Source of the DNA: CAYNVS01 sp964400725
GTDB lineage: Bacteria > Myxococcota_A > SURF-8 > CAYNVS01
DNA: 64,000 nucleotides
Reading direction: 5' to 3'
NCBI GenBank assembly: GCA_964400725.1
Contig: CAYNVS010000008.1
Location: 1-64,000, forward strand
The notes beneath the pieces were generated by a model. That model saw only the letters and a list, made by a program, of their open reading frames with translations, searched no databases and had not been told where the DNA came from. Of the stretch, positions 7,608 through 16,587 are shown piece after piece. The position numbers were made by a program, and so were the translations under genes. Numbering within the stretch: the first letter of the stretch is position 1; the number at the start of each line of letters is the position of its first letter.

Positions 7608-8987
7608 TTACCTCTGTATCGTAAGCATGACGCTGAAGGCGGCGACGTAACCGCCCGACGTGATTTTCGGGTATCCGGGGTTTAGAGTTTGCAACCCGTC
7701 TTTTTCGGCGTCTTCGTCGATAATCGACGCGGGGTTTTTATAACTCGTTACCTTGCTTAAAAACTGGAATTGCGAGCCGAAATCGAGCGAAATTCTTTTA
7801 AATCCGGCGCCGAGGTCAAACAGACCGGCGGAAAAGCCGAAACCGACTTTGTGCTTGTCGCCGTCCAAAAGGTTGGTTTCGCCCGTCTGTTTGCCTATAG
7901 CGGCGTTCTCGAAACCGTAACCGGCCATTAAATCAAGGCCGAACGCGCCGAAGCGGAACTTTTTGACCGCGCCGGCTTTTACTTCAAACGTGTTCTTCGC
8001 GCCGGAACTTATTTCCGCCGGATAAAAATGCTTGTTTTGCGGCGTTCCGCTTGGGACGTCGGCTTCAAGAACGGTAAGAGGGCCTGGATAATCCGACCAG
8101 AAGCGGTAGGCTAAAGCGCCCGCAAGCGTCAAGCCGATTTCTTTAAAAGTATAAGCCCCGCCGATTTCCAAAACCGCCGGCTCGAACAACGGCGCGCCCT
8201 GGATGTCGAGGTCAAGGACGAGGCTGCCAATGCGGTTTTTTGTAATAAAATGGGTGTTGGCGTAGTGCTTCATCCGGTAGAGAAAGCCGAGGCGCAGGTT
8301 GTCGATAGGCTCGTATGAAACGGCGAAGTCGGCTGTGAAACTCGACAAAAGTTCGAGATTTGCCGTGGCGTCAAGTCCGCGGTTAGGCCCCTGATGGCTT
8401 TCCACGCGCCCCGTAAGGTTGACGTAATAATTTACGCTTACGCCCAAAGAAAGTCTTTCCCATACGCGGTATGCGAGCGTAGGCCGCAGAATGAGCCGTT
8501 GAAAACGGTTTTCGTAAAGGGGAAACGACGGATCGTCCCTCATAATAAGGTGCAGCCACATCAGGTCGAGAGTCGGCACGAACATGAGAAGGCCCGCGCC
8601 GACGCGGTTTTTCAAATATCCGGTAAACGGAATGATTCCGCCCAGCCCCGCCGTTACGCCGAAATGCTCGTTGAAATCAACCCGTTCGTCGTTTTTTTCG
8701 AGGCCGGAATGCAGGTAGTTGAAGGCGAAGCCGATAGTAATGCCTTCGGGCATGAGCGCAAGCGAGGCTGGATTGTCGTAGCAGGAGGCAAAGTCGTCGC
8801 TCGTCCCGATAGTCGCGCCCGAAAGAGAGAGCCGCGAAGGGGTTACCCCAGCAAGGTCGGCCATGCTCGCAAGCGCGTTTCGCGGCGCGCATATTACAAG
8901 CGAGACCGCCAGACAAATCGCGAGCGCGGCCGTTGATTTTAAAAGGACGGCTTTTCGGGCGCGGCCTGAGTTGGAAAATAAAATCAT
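7608..8987 (-). CDS. Outer-membrane beta-barrel protein, FadL/OmpP1-like (first of pair)
   Basis: 459 residues and a paralogue of the next gene. The signal peptide ends near NALA, followed by DLAGVTPSRLSLSGATIG and a YDNPASLALMPEGITIGFAF stretch with the family N-P-A-S motif. Amphipathic strands fill the rest. The C-terminus (SVMLTIQR) lacks the terminal aromatic residue seen in its partner. The pair followed by a Cys-rich lipoprotein looks like one surface-assembly operon. Directly before its ATG the minus strand reads ATGTAAATG, that is a start codon followed at once by a stop, one nucleotide after which the real start follows. Confidence 0.76.
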   Translation of the reverse strand: MILFSNSGRARKAVLLKSTAALAICLAVSLVICAPRNALASMADLAGVTPSRLSLSGATIGTSDDFASCYDNPASLALMPEGITIGFAFNYLHSGLEKNDERVDFNEHFGVTAGLGGIIPFTGYLKNRVGAGLLMFVPTLDLMWLHLIMRDDPSFPLYENRFQRLILRPTLAYRVWERLSLGVSVNYYVNLTGRVESHQGPNRGLDATANLELLSSFTADFAVSYEPIDNLRLGFLYRMKHYANTHFITKNRIGSLVLDLDIQGAPLFEPAVLEIGGAYTFKEIGLTLAGALAYRFWSDYPGPLTVLEADVPSGTPQNKHFYPAEISSGAKNTFEVKAGAVKKFRFGAFGLDLMAGYGFENAAIGKQTGETNLLDGDKHKVGFGFSAGLFDLGAGFKRISLDFGSQFQFLSKVTSYKNPASIIDEDAEKDGLQTLNPGYPKITSGGYVAAFSVMLTIQR

Positions 8988-9294
8988 TTACATTACTGCC
9001 AAGAAACAAAAAATATTCGTTTGTCTTGAGATTATGTTTCAATAATTTCAAAAAATATTGAAAACTAATTCTAAATTTAATAAATAAACTAAAAAAATTA
9101 TTTTTGCAAGAAAATTCTTTGAAAAAAATCGCAATTGTTTGACGCGATGCGCAAATAAGTTATCAGCGCAAGAAAAGCGCCGCCCAAAGCAAAACAGAAG
9201 GCGATATTTTTTAAAAACCGTTTTAATCAAGCGGCGCGGCGGACGCTCAAATCCTTAGATTAGCAAAATCGGGGACGCGTCAGGTTTGCTATTT
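8988..9294. other. AT-rich intergenic region, probable promoter of the FadL-like pair
   Basis: About 300 bp with no convincing coding frame. It is much more AT-rich than its surroundings between 8990 and 9230. On the minus strand TTGCAA, 17 bp, TATTTA can be read in the middle, but in such AT-rich DNA this is weak. No hairpin with a T-run was found behind the hydrolase-like gene that ends at 9295. Confidence 0.4.
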
Positions 9295-10695
9295 CTATTT
9301 TTTCTCGCCTTCGAAAAGATAGTTCGGCGCCGGCGGCGGGTTTTCCAGCCAAGACGGAAACGATTCGGGCAAGCCCATTTTTCGTTGAAGAAAAGGCAGC
9401 GCGAAAGCGGAAACAAGCGAAAACTGCACCGCCCTTGTAATCGACGAGTCAAGGTCGGCGTTGAAGCCGTACCAAACGCGGTTGTCGGTGAAAAAACTGT
9501 GGTTGCCGCCGCGTATAAGCAGGCGGTATTTCGTTTTTTTAAGCGAAGCGTAAAGCCCGTTGTAATCTTTCGGGCGCGAAAGCCTGTCCTCGCTTGCGCC
9601 AACCACCATGGCTGGCACCTGATAATCGAGCCTAGACACCGCAACCGGAGCGAGAAATATCGCGCACGACGCCGACTTGGCAAGCTCTTTGTCGGCGGCT
9701 AAAACCGCCGCGAGCCGCTTTCCTCCGTGGCCGTGGGCGATCAGCGCCAGTTTGCCGGAAGTGGAAACGCCGTCAAGCGCCAAAGAAACCGGTTTAAGCT
9801 CTTTTGCAAGCAGCGCGGAAATCTTCTTCGCAATAGTCGCCGGGTTTTGCGTTGCAATCGAAACCGAAACGAAACCCCACGTAGCGAGAAACTCGCCGAG
9901 ATAATTGTAATTAAGGTGCATGCTGTCGTCTTCGTGAAGAATCGCGACCAGCGGATACGTTCCTGCCGCGCCGGGACGTTTAAGCCCGCCGCATTTAGCC
10001 GGATAATAAATTCTTAGTAAATTCGAAGAATCGTCAACGTAACCGGCAGCGTAAGGGCCGATTTCAACCGGAGAAAGACCGGGTTTGCCGGACGCCTTCG
10101 GCGTGGTTTCATCGCATTCGTAAACGGGGTTTGGGTTTTGTTTTAAAAACATTTCTGTTTTTTTTACAAAACCGCTTTTATTTATAACCGAAACCGGCCC
10201 GGAAACGCCTTCCGGAATTTTGAACGCCACGCGGGTGTCTTCGACGAACATGTCGTCCTTCGGAACCTCGTAATCGCCGACTTTTACCGTTATAGTAAGG
10301 TATCCGGCAAAAATATTTTGATAAAAATTTTGGCCGTCAACTATAAAATAATCTCCTTTGCCGCCCGAATGCGGCGTCAGATAATATACGACCGGCTGCA
10401 CGTTGGAGGAAGAGGCTCGCAATTCGCACGCTCCAGACGAGAGGTTGCAGACGAAGTCGGAAGGACAGTCCGACCACCCTTTGCAGAACCCGGCCGGAGC
10501 CAGCTGCGCGAACGGTTCGTTTTCGTCGAGGTCGGCGGGCTCGACCGCTAAGTTGTTTGCGGCTTGTTTGGCGTTGTTCGTTTTTGCCGGAACTCCGGCG
10601 TTCTGCGCGTCGGTCTCCTTGGCGCACCCGGCGGATAATGCCGACGAGCAAAGCGCTGCCAAAAAAGTAATTGCGGCGAAATATCGTTTCGTCAT
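9295..10695 (-). CDS. Alpha/beta-hydrolase-fold lipoprotein lacking the nucleophile Ser
   Basis: 466 residues. Lipobox SALSAGC (Cys25), an acidic linker, a short Cys-pair module (CKGWSDCPSDFVC), an IPT/TIG-like beta domain (residues ~95-190; DYFIVDGQNFYQNIF), then an alpha/beta-hydrolase domain of chlorophyllase/PAF-acetylhydrolase type (YPLVAILHEDD, LATWGFVSVSI). In the paralogue at 10697 the nucleophile elbow reads AHSRGM; here it reads AHGHGG, with Gly322 in place of Ser. The candidate acid (VVGASEDR) and His (RGGNHSFFTD) are kept. It is therefore probably a binding protein or pseudo-enzyme rather than an esterase. It lies 1 bp from its paralogue. Confidence 0.75.
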   Translation of the reverse strand: MTKRYFAAITFLAALCSSALSAGCAKETDAQNAGVPAKTNNAKQAANNLAVEPADLDENEPFAQLAPAGFCKGWSDCPSDFVCNLSSGACELRASSSNVQPVVYYLTPHSGGKGDYFIVDGQNFYQNIFAGYLTITVKVGDYEVPKDDMFVEDTRVAFKIPEGVSGPVSVINKSGFVKKTEMFLKQNPNPVYECDETTPKASGKPGLSPVEIGPYAAGYVDDSSNLLRIYYPAKCGGLKRPGAAGTYPLVAILHEDDSMHLNYNYLGEFLATWGFVSVSIATQNPATIAKKISALLAKELKPVSLALDGVSTSGKLALIAHGHGGKRLAAVLAADKELAKSASCAIFLAPVAVSRLDYQVPAMVVGASEDRLSRPKDYNGLYASLKKTKYRLLIRGGNHSFFTDNRVWYGFNADLDSSITRAVQFSLVSAFALPFLQRKMGLPESFPSWLENPPPAPNYLFEGEKK

Positions 10696-10696
10696 G

Positions 10697-12118
10697 CTAA
10701 AATGAATTCTCCATCTTCAAATCAGGGTTGTCGAAAGGCGCAATGATGAAGTCTTTGAAGGGTTCCTTCATATAAAAAGCGTGCTGCAAAACGGCGAGCG
10801 TCATTGATGCGGCAATAGAATGTTGGTAAGCGCGAGAGACGGAAGGACGTTCGTCAAGACCCAGCCCGACCCATATCTTGTGATCGGTAAAAAGACTGTG
10901 ATTTCCGCCTTTTATGAGCATCCGCCATTTGGGGGGCTTCTGGGCTTCGTAAATGGCGTCCGCCAAACGCGGAGAGCATTGAAGGTCTCTGTCGCCGGTT
11001 ATCATTAAAAACATTCCGGGCGCTGATTTTACTTTATCAACCACCGGACCTAAGGCCACGGTGGCGGCGACTAAGTCTTTGAGAGTTTTGTCGCTTGCAA
11101 TCATCTCGTTTATTCTCGCCATCCCTCTTGAGTGGGCGATGAGCGCGGCTTTGTTTTCCGTAGAAACGCCCTCTAAATGTTTTAAAAGCGCCGACAAATC
11201 TTTGCCCAGCAGCGACCTTAGCAGGCCGGCAAGATAGTAATTGTCCTGGCTTCTGGCTGAGATTGAAATAAATCCCCACGTCGCTAAAAATTGAGCGAGA
11301 TATTCGTATTGAAGATAATGGCCTCCGTCTCCTTGCAGTATAAGCGCAAGCGGAAATTTCCCTTTAATCGGCGGGCGTCTTACTCCTCCGCACTGCGCCG
11401 GATAATATACGCGGTACTCCGCGCCGTTGAAATCAACGTAACCGGCGGCGTTAGGACCGACCGTAAACGGATTCGGTCCGTCTTTTCCAGTCGCGTCGGG
11501 CGTAACGCCGAAACATTTTACGGTTCCTAGGTTCGTTTCCTTCAGCGGCTCGGTTTGGTATGTAAACGCGCCGACGTCGCTCTCAACTGTAATGAATCCG
11601 TTGGTTTGAGCTCCCGCGACGAAGGCGATTCTGTTTTCTCCGGGGAAAATATTTTCTCGTTGTATTTTGGCGCCGCCGATTTTTATAACAAGCGACTCTT
11701 TGGCGTCCCAGAAACTCATCATAAGGTTCATTCCGTCCACGATAACGACGTCTCCTTTTGCGGCGACAAGGGGTTTGAACTGGAAAATTTCCATCTTTGC
11801 GCCGGGACTTTCAAGCCTTTTTTCGCACCGTCCGGTCGCAAAATCGCAAGTCTCGCCGGCCTCGCATTCGTAAAACGCCCTGCAAAATTTACCGTTTTTG
11901 GGGTCGATTATTCGCTTCTCGCCGAACGGATTCAGGCTTCCGGTCGAGAGCGGCTGCTTTTGCGCCTGCGGCGCGGTTTTATTGTCGGGCGTTTTAGCGG
12001 ACGAGGCTTTGCCCGCGTCTTTTTGTCCGCAGCCGAAGAATAGAATTAAAATTAGAGCCGCCGACGGCGTTAGCGCGGCAATTAGGCTTTTTAATCGCGG
12101 CGGCGTTCTTGAGGGCAT
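10697..12118 (-). CDS. Alpha/beta-hydrolase lipoprotein (chlorophyllase/PAF-AH-like)
   Basis: 473 residues from ATG 12118; a TTG at 12184 would put 22 unrelated residues ahead of the signal peptide. Lipobox LILFFGC, Ala/Lys/Gln linker, a Cys-pair module (CRAFYECEAGETC), an IPT/TIG-like domain (GDVVIVDGMNLMMSFWD) and a hydrolase domain with oxyanion-side segment FPLALILQGDG, nucleophile Ser330 in AHSRGM, acid in MITGDRD and His in KGGNHSLFTD. It is likely an exported esterase, amidase or lipase of unknown substrate. It arose by tandem duplication with the gene at 9295, which has lost the Ser. Confidence 0.77.
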   Translation of the reverse strand: MPSRTPPRLKSLIAALTPSAALILILFFGCGQKDAGKASSAKTPDNKTAPQAQKQPLSTGSLNPFGEKRIIDPKNGKFCRAFYECEAGETCDFATGRCEKRLESPGAKMEIFQFKPLVAAKGDVVIVDGMNLMMSFWDAKESLVIKIGGAKIQRENIFPGENRIAFVAGAQTNGFITVESDVGAFTYQTEPLKETNLGTVKCFGVTPDATGKDGPNPFTVGPNAAGYVDFNGAEYRVYYPAQCGGVRRPPIKGKFPLALILQGDGGHYLQYEYLAQFLATWGFISISARSQDNYYLAGLLRSLLGKDLSALLKHLEGVSTENKAALIAHSRGMARINEMIASDKTLKDLVAATVALGPVVDKVKSAPGMFLMITGDRDLQCSPRLADAIYEAQKPPKWRMLIKGGNHSLFTDHKIWVGLGLDERPSVSRAYQHSIAASMTLAVLQHAFYMKEPFKDFIIAPFDNPDLKMENSF

Positions 12119-12453
12119 TAAACTTCTTTGCCTTCCGTTGAGCGAAATTGCTAAATCGTTGCCTCCGGCCCGAGCGCGACACAATTAACAATGTTATGAT
12201 GAAGCCGGCGTCAAACGAAAAATAACATATTGTAAGTATAATCGCCATTATCTATTGAAGTCAATTTGAAATAGACTTATTATTATTACTGAGGTTAATA
12301 AATATAAGATAATCAATTGCCTTAAAATTTTTATATATTAAAATTTATAATTCAAAAACAGTCCAAACGAACCTCCCGCCGCGCGTAAACGCCGAACGGA
12401 AAATTTGACTTCTAAAAAAAAGTCTGCCATTCTTTTATGTTAGGAGTTTGTTT
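12119..12453. other. AT-rich divergent promoter region between hydrolase lipoprotein and rel
   Basis: The two flanking genes diverge, so both promoters must lie here. The stretch 12250-12370 is strongly AT-rich. It holds a 21-bp near-palindrome (listed separately). No RNA gene or coding frame other than the leader ORF at 12454 was recognised. Confidence 0.5.
12258..12278. promoter_or_regulatory. 21-bp near-palindrome, candidate operator
   Basis: The sequence has arms AAGTC-A-ATTT and AAAT-A-GACTT around a central G; nine of ten symmetric pairs match. Its place in the divergent promoter region suggests a binding site for a dimeric regulator. No matching motif family was identified, and AT-rich DNA raises the chance level. 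Confidence 0.35.
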
Positions 12454-12549
12454 ATGTATTGTTTGTCGGCCATACGCGAACTTAACTTGAGAGAAATCAA
12501 CCAAAGACGGGGCTATCATCGGGAGAAGCGGTATGCGAACCATGACTGA
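12454..12549 (+). CDS. 31-codon leader ORF overlapping the rel start
   Basis: ATG 12454 follows AGGAG with 7 nt spacing, a better site than many genes here have. The ORF encodes 31 residues (MYCLSAIRELNLREINQRRG, then a basic tail ending in YANHD) and stops with TGA at 12547-12549, 17 nt inside the rel gene in another frame. Such an overlap would couple translation of rel to that of the leader. It may equally be chance; there is no homologue to compare with. Confidence 0.35.
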   Translation: MYCLSAIRELNLREINQRRGYHREKRYANHD

Positions 12550-15100
12550 TCAACCTGTACCCAAGAAAAACGGCGCGGGCGGCGGCGGAGGACGCAGAAA
12601 AACAAACGTATCCGAAAAGGTTTTGCGCAACGAAAAAGAAATTTCATTGAAAGAAAAAGGGGAAAAAACCGGCGAAAAGACCGAGGCCTTCGCCGGATCA
12701 AACGCGGAAGAGCCCAAACCCGGCGCGTCGGAAGAGGCCAAAACCGAAGTGGCCGCGATGCTCAAAAAGCTCGAACAATCTATAAAATCGGCGGGCAAAA
12801 AGCCGAAAACGAACGCCCTGCCCGCGGCGCTAAAGGTTGCGCCTCATCGTTTTATCGGCCGTCCGGGCGAAAAGGAGACGCTCAATTACGAGGGAGTAAA
12901 AGAGGAAATCGTTTCCGCGGTTGAGAGCTATCTCAACGATATTTTTATTCTTTTAAATTCCAACGGTTATTCCGGCAAAACGGACGAAATAAAAGAAGCC
13001 GCAGCCGTGGCGACCTACTGCCATCAAATTTTAGCGGAGAAGAAAAAGCAGTACCGCAAAAACGGCAAGCCGATGATTACGCATCCGCTCGACGTCGCGC
13101 GCAGCATCGCCAACGAAGGGCTCGACGAGCTCACCGTTGTTTACGCCATTCTTCACGACGTTCACGAAGACTGCAAAGAAGAAATTAAAGAAAAGTTCGA
13201 CATTGAGGGACTTGACTTTCTCAAGCTGTGGTTCGGAGACGTCGTTGCGGGAAGCATGGACAGCCTGACGAAAGTTAAAACGAACTTCGAGCAGGACGAA
13301 GAGGACAAAAAGAAAACGCACGATAAAATTCTCGAATTCGCGTCCAAAAAAGATTTGCGCGCCCTTCTTGTAAAAATATTCGACCGTTACGAAAACATGC
13401 GCGACGTTTCATCGCACAAAAACCCGGCGACCCGCGCCCGAATCAGCGAAGAGACGCTCGCTTTTTACGTTCCGCTGGCGAAACTTTTACTTATGACCAA
13501 AGTCGCCAAAGACCTTGTAAAATGGTCGGTTGACGAGCTGTTCGAGGCTCAGGTAAAAAATCTTGAGATGCGGCTGTGGGACGAAAAGCGCGCCAATACC
13601 GAATGGCTCAACGAAGTTCTTAAAAGCGTCCTCGACAAACTGCCGGAAGACGTATCCGCCGAAACGCTTTGGCCGGAAGAGTACGATTTGTACGATTTCC
13701 GAGCCGGAGTTCCGCTCAAAGACAGATTCAATCCGTATAAAAAGTTGGTTCCAACGTTCAGGCTGATTTTCAAAAACGTGAACGACATCTACAAAGCTCT
13801 CGGCGTCATTCACACTCAATACGAGCACTCGCATAACATGCTGCTGGACACGATAAACACCGACCTCGTAACGAGCGAAAAATCGGTAAGAACGACGATT
13901 AAACTAAACGACCGCTTTATAAACTTCGTTTTGCTGACGCAGGAGTTGTTGGAGCGGAACGAAAACGGCATTCTTTACAATTGGCGCGCCGCCAGCATAA
14001 AAACCGATCCGTATTTCTCCGAAATATTAACCTATCTTATGACGCTTTCCGGGCAGTCCGACCCGCACGAGCTCGCAAACGCGCAATGCCCCGATCACGC
14101 GTCCGCGGTCAACGCTTACACGCCTAAAGCTCAATGTCTTCAGTTTCCCATCGGAGCCACCGCTCTCGATTTCGCGTACGCGATACACCGCGAAATAGGA
14201 AACCACGCCGTAAGCGCGCTGATTAACGGCAAAAAACGCGGCGTTGAAGAGCAGCTTAGAGAAGGAGACACCGTCGAGATAAACACCGATCCCGACGCGA
14301 AACCCGACTTAAAATGGATAGAATTCGTCAAAACGAGGCGCGCCCGCGAAGCGATAAACGATTACCTAAAGTTTATGTCTATGAACAGTTCGCGCACATA
14401 CGGCGAGCAAATCGTTAAAGATTACGTTAAATTTGCCGGTTACAACCCGGACGAAATACTTTCCGGCCCCGAATTCTTTCATCTGCTTCAGAAAGCCGAA
14501 ATGCCCATCGACGAATTTTATTCTAAAGTCGGGCTGCGCCGCATAGCTCTTTGGAGTTTTCTCGCCGACATCGTGGAGCCGCCGCAGTTTGAGGTGGAAA
14601 AGGAAAAGCTGCTTCCCTTTAAAATTTACAAGCGCCGCGTAGTAAAAAATTACATTCCGCGCATTATCGTTTCCGACCCGCACGACCGTTTTTTTACGAC
14701 TCTTAAATGCTGCCACGCTTTGCAGGGAGAGCCGAACCTCGTGGGCGTTATGGGCGAAGGGGACGAGCGGATGTCGCTTCACCGTGAAGACTGCGTAGAA
14801 CTAAAAGGGATTTCGCACGAACAGATGGCCAGAGTGATATGGCGCATTCCTTCGGTTCTTGAGAGCAAACCGCAGATAATACTGAGAATTACCGACCGCC
14901 CGAAAATATTGTTCGAGGTTTTAAGCGCGATTGCGAGCGAAGAGGTAAACATCGAGTCGCTTAAAGCCGACACCATAATACCCGAAGCGAAGCTGGCTTT
15001 GACGCTGGACATACGCAAAATGGACAAACTGTTGGCGGTATGCTCGAAGCTGCGCAAAATAAAAGGCGTAACCAAACTGCGCTGGGTAAAATCCGACTGA
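12533..15100 (+). CDS. RelA/SpoT-type protein with HD hydrolase domain and decayed synthetase domain
   Basis: 855 residues. After a Lys/Glu/Ala-rich extension of ~115 residues comes an HD domain with His184 (THPLDV), His208-Asp209 and Glu212-Asp213 (LHDVHED), and FDRYENM in place of the usual ADRLHNM; metal and catalytic positions mostly persist, so (p)ppGpp hydrolysis is plausible. The region where the synthetase domain should be (~385-490) lacks the K-D-Y-I-x-x-P-K and N-G-Y-Q-S-L-H-T motifs and reads HNMLLDTINTDL instead. TGS (~535-590, CLQFPIGATALDFAYAIH), a zinc-finger/RIS-like segment (KCCHALQGEP...HREDC, ~705-760) and a C-terminal ACT domain (~783-853) follow. It would act in stringent-response control, perhaps as a hydrolase or sensor. 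GGGAG precedes ATG 12533. Confidence 0.8.
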   Translation: MRTMTDQPVPKKNGAGGGGGRRKTNVSEKVLRNEKEISLKEKGEKTGEKTEAFAGSNAEEPKPGASEEAKTEVAAMLKKLEQSIKSAGKKPKTNALPAALKVAPHRFIGRPGEKETLNYEGVKEEIVSAVESYLNDIFILLNSNGYSGKTDEIKEAAAVATYCHQILAEKKKQYRKNGKPMITHPLDVARSIANEGLDELTVVYAILHDVHEDCKEEIKEKFDIEGLDFLKLWFGDVVAGSMDSLTKVKTNFEQDEEDKKKTHDKILEFASKKDLRALLVKIFDRYENMRDVSSHKNPATRARISEETLAFYVPLAKLLLMTKVAKDLVKWSVDELFEAQVKNLEMRLWDEKRANTEWLNEVLKSVLDKLPEDVSAETLWPEEYDLYDFRAGVPLKDRFNPYKKLVPTFRLIFKNVNDIYKALGVIHTQYEHSHNMLLDTINTDLVTSEKSVRTTIKLNDRFINFVLLTQELLERNENGILYNWRAASIKTDPYFSEILTYLMTLSGQSDPHELANAQCPDHASAVNAYTPKAQCLQFPIGATALDFAYAIHREIGNHAVSALINGKKRGVEEQLREGDTVEINTDPDAKPDLKWIEFVKTRRAREAINDYLKFMSMNSSRTYGEQIVKDYVKFAGYNPDEILSGPEFFHLLQKAEMPIDEFYSKVGLRRIALWSFLADIVEPPQFEVEKEKLLPFKIYKRRVVKNYIPRIIVSDPHDRFFTTLKCCHALQGEPNLVGVMGEGDERMSLHREDCVELKGISHEQMARVIWRIPSVLESKPQIILRITDRPKILFEVLSAIASEEVNIESLKADTIIPEAKLALTLDIRKMDKLLAVCSKLRKIKGVTKLRWVKSD

Positions 15101-15176
15101 CGCAGAGCCTCAAACGAGCCATGCGCGGGGAAAATTCCTTTAAATTGTTTATCGTTTCGGTTATATTATTCAAACC

Positions 15177-16544
15177 ATGACCCGGCATTTTATAAAATTT
15201 AAACGCGCGGCGGCGGTTTTTGCGTCGGCTTTCGCAATATATGCGGCGGTCTGCCTGCGCCTTTACGCCGCGTCCGAGCAAAACGACGCGCCCCACATTT
15301 CAAAGCCGAGGGCGGTTGAGGCGTACGCGCTTGCGCGTCAACGCGAACTGCTGGACGAGCGAGTTCTTTCAAACGTTAAAAATATTTTAAGATTGTGGAT
15401 GGAAGAGGCCGTAAAGGAATTCAAGTCCAACGACGCAAAAAAGAGAAACGCAGCCATAATGACGATTTATTACATCGGAACGCCGCTGCGCCTGCTTGAC
15501 GAGCGGTACGAAACCCCGCTGTCCATAGACAACGACGTAAGAATGGCGGCCTACTCGTGGGCGGAAGATATGGCGGGCATGAGCGGCGCGTTTGAGAAAT
15601 CTTTTTTTATTCATCCATCCGATTTAAAGCGCGGCTTCTCTTTCGGTATGAGGGAACTCGCCGTTTGGGCGGACAAAAATCCGCTTGACGCCGAAATCGA
15701 ATCGCAGCGCGAAATCGCCGGATTTCTTCTGCGCGCCCTTCAAACCAACGCCAAGCTGAAGGCGGAATACGCGGAGTTTTTATCCGCTGCGTCTCTTCTT
15801 CAGGAAAAGCCTAACCTCGACGGTTTGGCCTCGGTCGATGCCGCGAAAGGTTTTAAAAAAGGGCGTCTGCGCCTTTTTGCCGAGTACGATACGGCGCAAA
15901 GGTTTTTATCGCGCGTTCTAACTTCGCCTAACGTCGCCGACAAGACGACGCTTTCCGTCAACGACCTAGACGCTTTTCTGCTGACGGCTATAAACCCGGA
16001 CGCATCCGGCTCTCTTAATCATCTGCGGGCCGTCGGACTTTCCGAAAGTTCTATAAAAACCGCCGAGATAGAGCTGTCGCAGTACGTTAAATCGGCCGGG
16101 GCGTTTATGGAGCATTTTTTTAAAACGCTGCGAAGGGAGCCGAACGACAAATCTGCCCGGTTGGCTTTGGCCGCGATTTTTTTCTCGAAAGCCGAAAAAG
16201 AGTTCAAACGCAAAAGCCCGGAAGAGGCGGCGTGCGAAATAGATTTCTCTTTACAGAGCGAACTGCTTACGCTCGGCGCGCAAATAAAACAGGCTCTTTT
16301 ACCCGCCGGAGCGTCCGGATGGTCGGATAAGACGCTGTATCCGGTGCTCTCGGCAGCAAGCGCTCTTTCCGGCGAATGCGCCGCTTTCGAGGACGCAAAC
16401 CTCGCCGCGGCGGCGGACGGGCAAATTGTGGCCAAATTAATAACAGCCTTCGGCAAAGAGACTAAGCCGGAAGACGCAATCGTTTATTACGTTTTTTCTT
16501 CCCGCGGAGGCTTTATGGTAAAGGCCGCCGCGCTGCCCAGATGA
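15177..16544 (+). CDS. Exported protein of unknown function
   Basis: 455 residues. The N-terminus (RHFIKFKRAAAVFASAFAIY, then AAVCLRLYA) is a signal peptide, with cleavage likely before ASEQND. The mature part is predicted mostly helical, rich in Ala, Leu and Lys, without Cys clusters or recognisable catalytic motifs. I do not recognise a family. It lies 76 bp behind rel and 43 bp before radA on the same strand and may share their transcript. A location in the periplasm is an inference from the signal peptide. Confidence 0.65.
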   Translation: MTRHFIKFKRAAAVFASAFAIYAAVCLRLYAASEQNDAPHISKPRAVEAYALARQRELLDERVLSNVKNILRLWMEEAVKEFKSNDAKKRNAAIMTIYYIGTPLRLLDERYETPLSIDNDVRMAAYSWAEDMAGMSGAFEKSFFIHPSDLKRGFSFGMRELAVWADKNPLDAEIESQREIAGFLLRALQTNAKLKAEYAEFLSAASLLQEKPNLDGLASVDAAKGFKKGRLRLFAEYDTAQRFLSRVLTSPNVADKTTLSVNDLDAFLLTAINPDASGSLNHLRAVGLSESSIKTAEIELSQYVKSAGAFMEHFFKTLRREPNDKSARLALAAIFFSKAEKEFKRKSPEEAACEIDFSLQSELLTLGAQIKQALLPAGASGWSDKTLYPVLSAASALSGECAAFEDANLAAAADGQIVAKLITAFGKETKPEDAIVYYVFSSRGGFMVKAAALPR

Positions 16545-16587
16545 AGGGCTTAAAACGCGCGCCGATTTACTTTAAAGGACGCTGATA

